DNA of 64,000 nucleotides from Panorpa germanica (lineage: Eukaryota; Arthropoda; Insecta; Mecoptera; Panorpidae), in the NCBI GenBank assembly GCA_963678705.1, contig OY783208.1, positions 19,928,207 to 19,992,206 on the forward strand, written 5' to 3'. Below, in pieces: positions 59,449-64,000 of this stretch. Numbering within the stretch: the stretch's first letter is position 1; each line of letters begins with the position of its first letter. The position numbers were made by a program, and so were the translations under genes. The notes beneath the pieces were generated by a model. The model made no database searches. It was not told the origin of the DNA and saw nothing but the letters and a program-made list of their open reading frames with translations.

Positions 59449-60117
59449 ATGGATGATAAATTAGAACAAATAAAGCTAGAAGTTGATGTGGGATTACCTG
59501 ATCCAATGGAAACAGAAAATGTGATCGAAGATATCAAAATAGAAATAGAAGAAGTACGAGTCGTTAAAGAAATAAAAACGGAAATTAAGGAAGAACCAGA
59601 ATATAACTCAGGTGAAGCTACACATTTACCCCGAGATGATTACTTCATTAAGCTTGAAGTTCCAGAGCAACAACTTCAAAGTGAAATGAATACGAACCTG
59701 AAGCCTTATATCTGTGATGTATGTAATAAATTGTTTGACTCTAAGGCAGAAATCATAAAACATTTGCGTGTACATTCAGCAAAGAAACATTCTTGTAATA
59801 CATGTAGTAAAATATTTGCTAGTTCGTCAAGTTTAAATCGACATAAAAGCACACATTCAACGTTAAAACCATTTTCTTGCGACGAATGTAGTAAAACATT
59901 CAGTCAATCACGTTATTTAAAACACCATAAAAACAGACATTTAGGTTTAAGGCCATTTTCTTGCGACGAATGTAGTAAATCGTTCAACCTATTACATCAT
60001 TTAAAAGGACATAAAAACACACATTTAGTTGTAAAACCTTTTTCTTGTGGTGTATGTAATAAATGTTTTTCATCTTCTAGTTCTTTAAAGAGACATCAAA
60101 AACGTAATTTGCATTAG
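59449..60117 (+). CDS. C2H2 zinc-finger protein Z9 (222 residues, five fingers)
   Basis: ATG at 59449 (MDDKLEQIKLEVD), 28 bp after the acceptor ending 59420. The acidic module is of Z3 type, without the ALCDE segment, and carries IKIE, IKTE and IKLE SUMO-consensus sites and KEEPEYNS. Fingers 1-5 are complete; contacts of fingers 2-5: SSSR, QRYH, LHHG, SSSR. It ends KRNLH and TAG like the family. It is the shortest intact member and the closest relative of Z3, in inverted orientation beside Z8, as Z3 is beside Z4. The 3' untranslated region is recognisable to about 60385, where homology stops before the usual poly(A) block. Confidence 0.9.
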   Translation: MDDKLEQIKLEVDVGLPDPMETENVIEDIKIEIEEVRVVKEIKTEIKEEPEYNSGEATHLPRDDYFIKLEVPEQQLQSEMNTNLKPYICDVCNKLFDSKAEIIKHLRVHSAKKHSCNTCSKIFASSSSLNRHKSTHSTLKPFSCDECSKTFSQSRYLKHHKNRHLGLRPFSCDECSKSFNLLHHLKGHKNTHLVVKPFSCGVCNKCFSSSSSLKRHQKRNLH

Positions 60118-60399
60118 GTTGAGTGAGTCGTTCTTACATTTCCTAACTTAACTTGTGTTTATTGTTTGCAATGTCTTTTCCTTGTCTTATCCCTTAGTTT
60201 CCTCTGACTTCTTTTACACAATTAACAGGCGGCTCAGACAACATGTTCGCTCTCAATTTAACTACCTTTTGAAGAACATCATATCCCATACCCCAACTGG
60301 TTCATCTATTAAAACTAAATTAATTGAAAAACACATTCCAATCAAATCTTATATTAATTCAACATTTAACTATATTCAATTAATCTGTGTATGGTACTA

Positions 60400-61265
60400 A
60401 CTGTGTATATGTATATATAATATATATGTATTTATATTATATGGCGAAACCATTTTATTTTTCAGAATCGAGCACCTTCACTTTATTATTTATTACTATT
60501 AATAAATTAAAATACATTAAAATTAACAGAAAGTTTAAATAAAGTATATTATTTTAAAAAATAACAGATTTAATCAAAAGACAAATTTATAATGAACAGA
60601 ACAATAAGTTCATGAAAATATTTTTCTTTTTATATTTAGCAATATAATACTTAAGTAATTTAATATATTCACGAAGTTATTTTAGATCAATTACTCTAAT
60701 TGTTAAATATTTAATAAACATATACTTAATATTCTGTATCCTTAACTATATACTATATTCTTGATTTGTCGCTTTAGTTAAATGGAACCTATTGCCACGT
60801 TACTATGTAAAAGATCATATAAAGTCAACAATTTATTTGAGATAGATAGTTGGTTATTTTGAAGGTTTCTAGTTGATCGTCTATAATTATGAACTAAATA
60901 TTACAATTAGTCAAAATAGAATGTGATTCAGTAGTGGCTACAACAGAATAATCGCGTGAAGCAATAGTTCAAGCCATATACGTATCAATATAATATAATT
61001 TATCTTTGCTTATTAAGTTTAATAATTACTTATTAGTACAAGATGCTATAGCTAGCTATATCTTTAAGGTAAGTAAAGAAATAATTATATTATTATTATA
61101 TTTTATAAAGCTGTGTATGTTTTTTTGCAGTACGAACGTCGTGTGAATGGTTCTATATAAATAAATGCGCGACTGTTTATTCGATAAGATTCATACGGCA
61201 AAAAAACGTGTAGTATAATGCCGTGTGAACCCAGCCTTATTTAGTACCGCACAGTGACACTAATT
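60400..61265. other. AT-rich stretch, nothing recognised
   Basis: A short TATATATG-type microsatellite near 60405-60440 and otherwise featureless AT-rich DNA. Confidence 0.5.
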
Positions 61266-61267
61266 TT

Positions 61268-61425
61268 TCATGAAGACCTAAAATATCATCCCTACAAACA
61301 GCCAGTTGTGCAAAAACTTAATCCACATCATTTTGTTTCACGAAAATAGGCATGTGAAGCCTTAATCGAAAACCTGGCTCATGAAATTTTACTGCGATTA
61401 TTATATTTGGATATTTGAAATCCTT
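61268..61425 (+). pseudogene. Relic of a DDE transposase-like protein
   Basis: The plus frame reads HEDLKYHPYKQPVVQKLNPH, FVSRK, one stop, then ACEALIENLAHEILLRL. The HPYK....Q.L.P..... pattern is typical of the helix-turn-helix to DDE junction of Tc1/mariner-like transposases found in many insects. No other part of the element was recognised. Confidence 0.45.
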
Positions 61426-61940
61426 GGTGTAAATCAATCAATTCCAATACTTTAGTATTTATGTGTTTTTAAAACAGTAAATTTCCCACGATCTACCCTG
61501 TATTTATGTTTTCAAGATTTCTTTGTCAGAATAGATTAAAACTGTAAGCATTTACTTCTTAATCAAGCGAAGAGCAAGAGATATGCAAAATTAAACGTCA
61601 AAGTTATAGCAGCTGTTCCGTCGATCCATAATGTCCTGATATAAAACGAACAATAAATAAAATCACTTATTATATTCTAACGAGTTTGTGACGTCAAGGA
61701 CTGCTAGGATTGTAACCAAATATTACGCACAAAATCAAAATTCAAACTTAGTTCAATCGTGATATATGTTCAAACATTGAGTTTTGAGATAAAGACAAAA
61801 ACTATATTCGAGTGTCACGCATTGCAGCAGTATTCGACAGTTTATATGTATTATAAATTATATGTCGTTTAAAAAGGTAGATAGACAATATATAGTAATT
61901 ATGTTTAAATTGATTGATTGTATATGGTTCTTTATAAATT

Positions 61941-62615
61941 TTAATTTGGAAAGCGATCCTTCTCTTTGCGTTGTGACACTTTTAAAATTATACTATATGT
62001 CATTGAAGGGGCACATAAAAGTAAAAGTGATAGTGCGTAAAGATTACTTTCATAAAACCCGCCAAAAAATGTATTCACTAGTAAAAGGTTTAGACCTAAA
62101 TGTGAGTTTTTATGATTTTTTAAGTGAATTGATTGACTGAACGTTTTAGTACATTCGTCGCAAGAAAATGGTTTTACAACTAAATGAATATTTTTATGTC
62201 GTTTTAAACTTGACGAATTAGCAAATATTTTACTACATGTATTACAAGAATGTAGTTTCTTTGCTGAATGTACCCGCAAATGTTTTATGATTTCTGCCTT
62301 AGAGTCAAACAACTTGTTACATACATCACAGACGTAAGGCTTCGTATTCGTATTCATTTCACTTTGAAGTTGTTGCTCTGGAACTTCAAGCTTTATGAAG
62401 TAATCATCTCGGGGTAGATGTGTAGTCTCATCTGTACTATATTCTGGTTCTTCTTTAAATTCTGTTTTTATTTCATCATATAGCGCTGCTTCTTTGACGA
62501 CTAGTACTTCTTCTATTTCTATTTTAATATCTCCGTTTAAATTTTCCATTTCTATTTGTTCAGTTAATCCAACATCAACTTCTAGCTTTATTTGTTCGAA
62601 TTTGCAATCCTCCAT
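61941..62615 (-). CDS. C2H2 zinc-finger protein Z10, truncated and fused to foreign sequence
   Basis: ATG at 62613-62615 (MEDCKFEQIKLEVD). The acidic module is of Z2 type with IKIE, IKTE and IKLE. Fingers 1-3 are complete (finger 2 NSSR, finger 3 QIHN). After HLGLN the family homology ends near 62095, and the frame runs 47 more codons through unrelated sequence (LLLVNTFFGGFYE ... CAPSMTYSIILKV) to TAG. The tail is hydrophobic and probably accidental. Upstream, the 5' intron is interrupted by a Helitron at 62899, so the usual non-coding exon is displaced or lost and expression is doubtful. Confidence 0.75.
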   Translation of the reverse strand: MEDCKFEQIKLEVDVGLTEQIEMENLNGDIKIEIEEVLVVKEAALYDEIKTEFKEEPEYSTDETTHLPRDDYFIKLEVPEQQLQSEMNTNTKPYVCDVCNKLFDSKAEIIKHLRVHSAKKLHSCNTCSKIFANSSSLKRHKNIHLVVKPFSCDECTKTFSQSIHLKNHKNSHLGLNLLLVNTFFGGFYESNLYALSLLLLCAPSMTYSIILKVSQRKEKDRFPN

Positions 62616-62898
62616 TATATGTAGAACAATTTAAAGTTTACTAAAAACAAACAAAAAATTATAAATTATTTATAAAATAAAAAATTTTGTTAAAAGAAAT
62701 AAATTTGAAAAGAGTAAGAAATGAAACAAAACTTTGTGACATAATAAAAATAAATGAAGTTAAGTCAAATTAATGTAAAAACTATTCTGTAAGAAATTAA
62801 TGCTAAAACATTAAGTAAATAAAGTTCCTATTAAAAGCAAGATTCAACCACTTAATTCAATGAACCACTAACTTTTAGTATCTTACAATATAAAGTAA

Positions 62899-64000
62899 CT
62901 AGCTTTTACCCCCGTCGCAAGCGACGTCTGTCTTTTGTGTGTAACTTGAACTTCATGTAAAAATTTAAATTCCACTACAGTTTACCCTCGTCACAAAGGT
63001 TCTTTTTGGCGTGTATCATTTAAATCCAATAAAATAATTTGTAATTACATATTATAATTAACTCTACTTTTAAATTGAAATAATAAACTCGCACACATAT
63101 ACATTAACACATATAAATTGACTAAAAAAATATATTTTTTTCAACAAAATATAAAATATTTTCAATTTATTCGTTATTGGACCAACTTTTTTTCAAAATT
63201 TGGGATTTTTTTTTTCGATTCGTAAATAAGTTACCAAGGTTAGCTTATATACAAAATTTCAAATTTTTAGCACAATTTTTTTTTAGCCCCCAAATAAAAT
63301 TTTGAAATTTTGAATTTTTTTTTTTTAATACTATACTTAATTATTCTAAAATCCAGAATATAAACTTTCTCCAAAGTTCCCTACCGGGCCCCCGAATTTC
63401 TTAAACCCCCCCTTTGTCAATTTTTGAGAAATGTCAGCTTTGAATACCTTAATACACATGCAAAATTTCAACTTTCTATCTTTTACGAATTAAAAGTGAT
63501 ACAGCAAAAAAGGGCTCAATTTTTTTCCAGTTTTTCCGAAATTACGGGTTTCCAGGAAATTCAGGGAAAAATCTGGGGACGCCAAAAGTCTTAGAATTTT
63601 TTTCTCTACGAAATAGGAAATTTTCAAAAACATTGATGGAGCCGTTTTCGCGCTGCCATACAAAATTCAGTACCAAACATATAAACATATAAGAATATAA
63701 GAATAGATTCAAACAGTTGGAACATTATAATATAGGAATAAGAATATAAGAATATAAAAATAGATTCAAACAGTTGGAACATTATAATATAGGATATTTT
63801 TTAAACTATAGCCCTATCTCTATATATTTCATATTTCTGGTCTTTGGCCCCCAGCGCCCGCCGCCTCTGGAAAGTTGCAGTTTTCTATAGTGTGTCTTTA
63901 ATGACACTCTATATAGGGCCCACGTTCCAAATATCAACGTTCTAGCTCTGTTACGACATTGCCCCCAAAAAATCACGCCGCTACTGAATTAAAATTTTGG
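62899..64000 (-). mobile_element. Helitron-type element inserted in the 5' intron of Z10, runs off right edge
   Basis: On the minus strand the 3' end is a GTCGC/GCGAC hairpin, GGGGGTAAAAGCTAG. It sits in AAAGTAA, where paralogues Z2, Z5 and Z6 read AAAGTAATTAAT, i.e. between A and T as expected for Helitrons. The 63000-63250 part matches the copy at 11160-11450. Further right are T-rich blocks shared with 38280-38720, and two copies of an AGATTCAAACAGTTGGAACAT repeat near 63700-63800. The 5' end is outside the window. Confidence 0.65.

Noticed and set aside
60155-60400. Short plus-strand frame after Z9
   Set aside because: Part of the same 3' untranslated region.

Overview
The window is strongly AT-rich, intron-bearing eukaryotic DNA, almost certainly from an insect. 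The evidence is the mix of BEL/Pao and Gypsy LTR elements, LINEs with a C-terminal CCHC knuckle, Helitrons ending in CTAG, many short inverted-repeat elements, and insect-type THAP, DUF4806 and C2H2 zinc-finger genes. I cannot name the order or species from sequence alone.

Layout. 1-4.8 kb: a Gypsy-type element running off the left edge, with an 87-bp tandem repeat beside it. 7.6-10.7 kb (+): a THAP-domain gene with clear splice sites. 10-12 kb: relics of a possible PIF/Harbinger transposon and a Helitron end. 13.3-62.6 kb: a cluster of ten related C2H2 zinc-finger loci (called Z1 to Z10 here), buried in transposable elements. Z1-Z7 and Z10 lie on the minus strand, Z8 and Z9 on the plus strand. 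Z2, Z4 and Z9 look intact. Z3 and Z6 each carry one lesion, Z8 and Z10 have lost their ends, Z7 is broken, and Z1 and Z5 are pseudogenes. 14.4-21.4 kb holds a young BEL/Pao insertion with 648-bp LTRs and a 5-bp target duplication. 26-29.5 kb is a decayed Gypsy region with repeated segments. 46.2-47.9 kb (-) holds three exons of a DUF4806 gene with a LINE in one intron.

The zinc-finger family has a fixed plan: a non-coding 5' exon, an acidic N-terminal module of about 92 residues with repeated SUMO-consensus (hydrophobic-K-x-E) motifs, then 4 to 12 C2H2 fingers. The finger framework is almost invariant, while the predicted DNA-contact residues differ. The THAP gene carries a recognisable version of the same N-terminal module. 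Duplications are traceable: Z2, Z5 and Z6 sit in copies of one block with the same MITE insertion, and Z4-Z3 and Z8-Z9 are inverted copies of a gene pair. At least one block junction lies inside a MITE. The picture is a fast-turning-over family of DNA-binding proteins expanding and decaying with local transposons. A role in transposon or chromatin control is my inference, not something the sequence proves.
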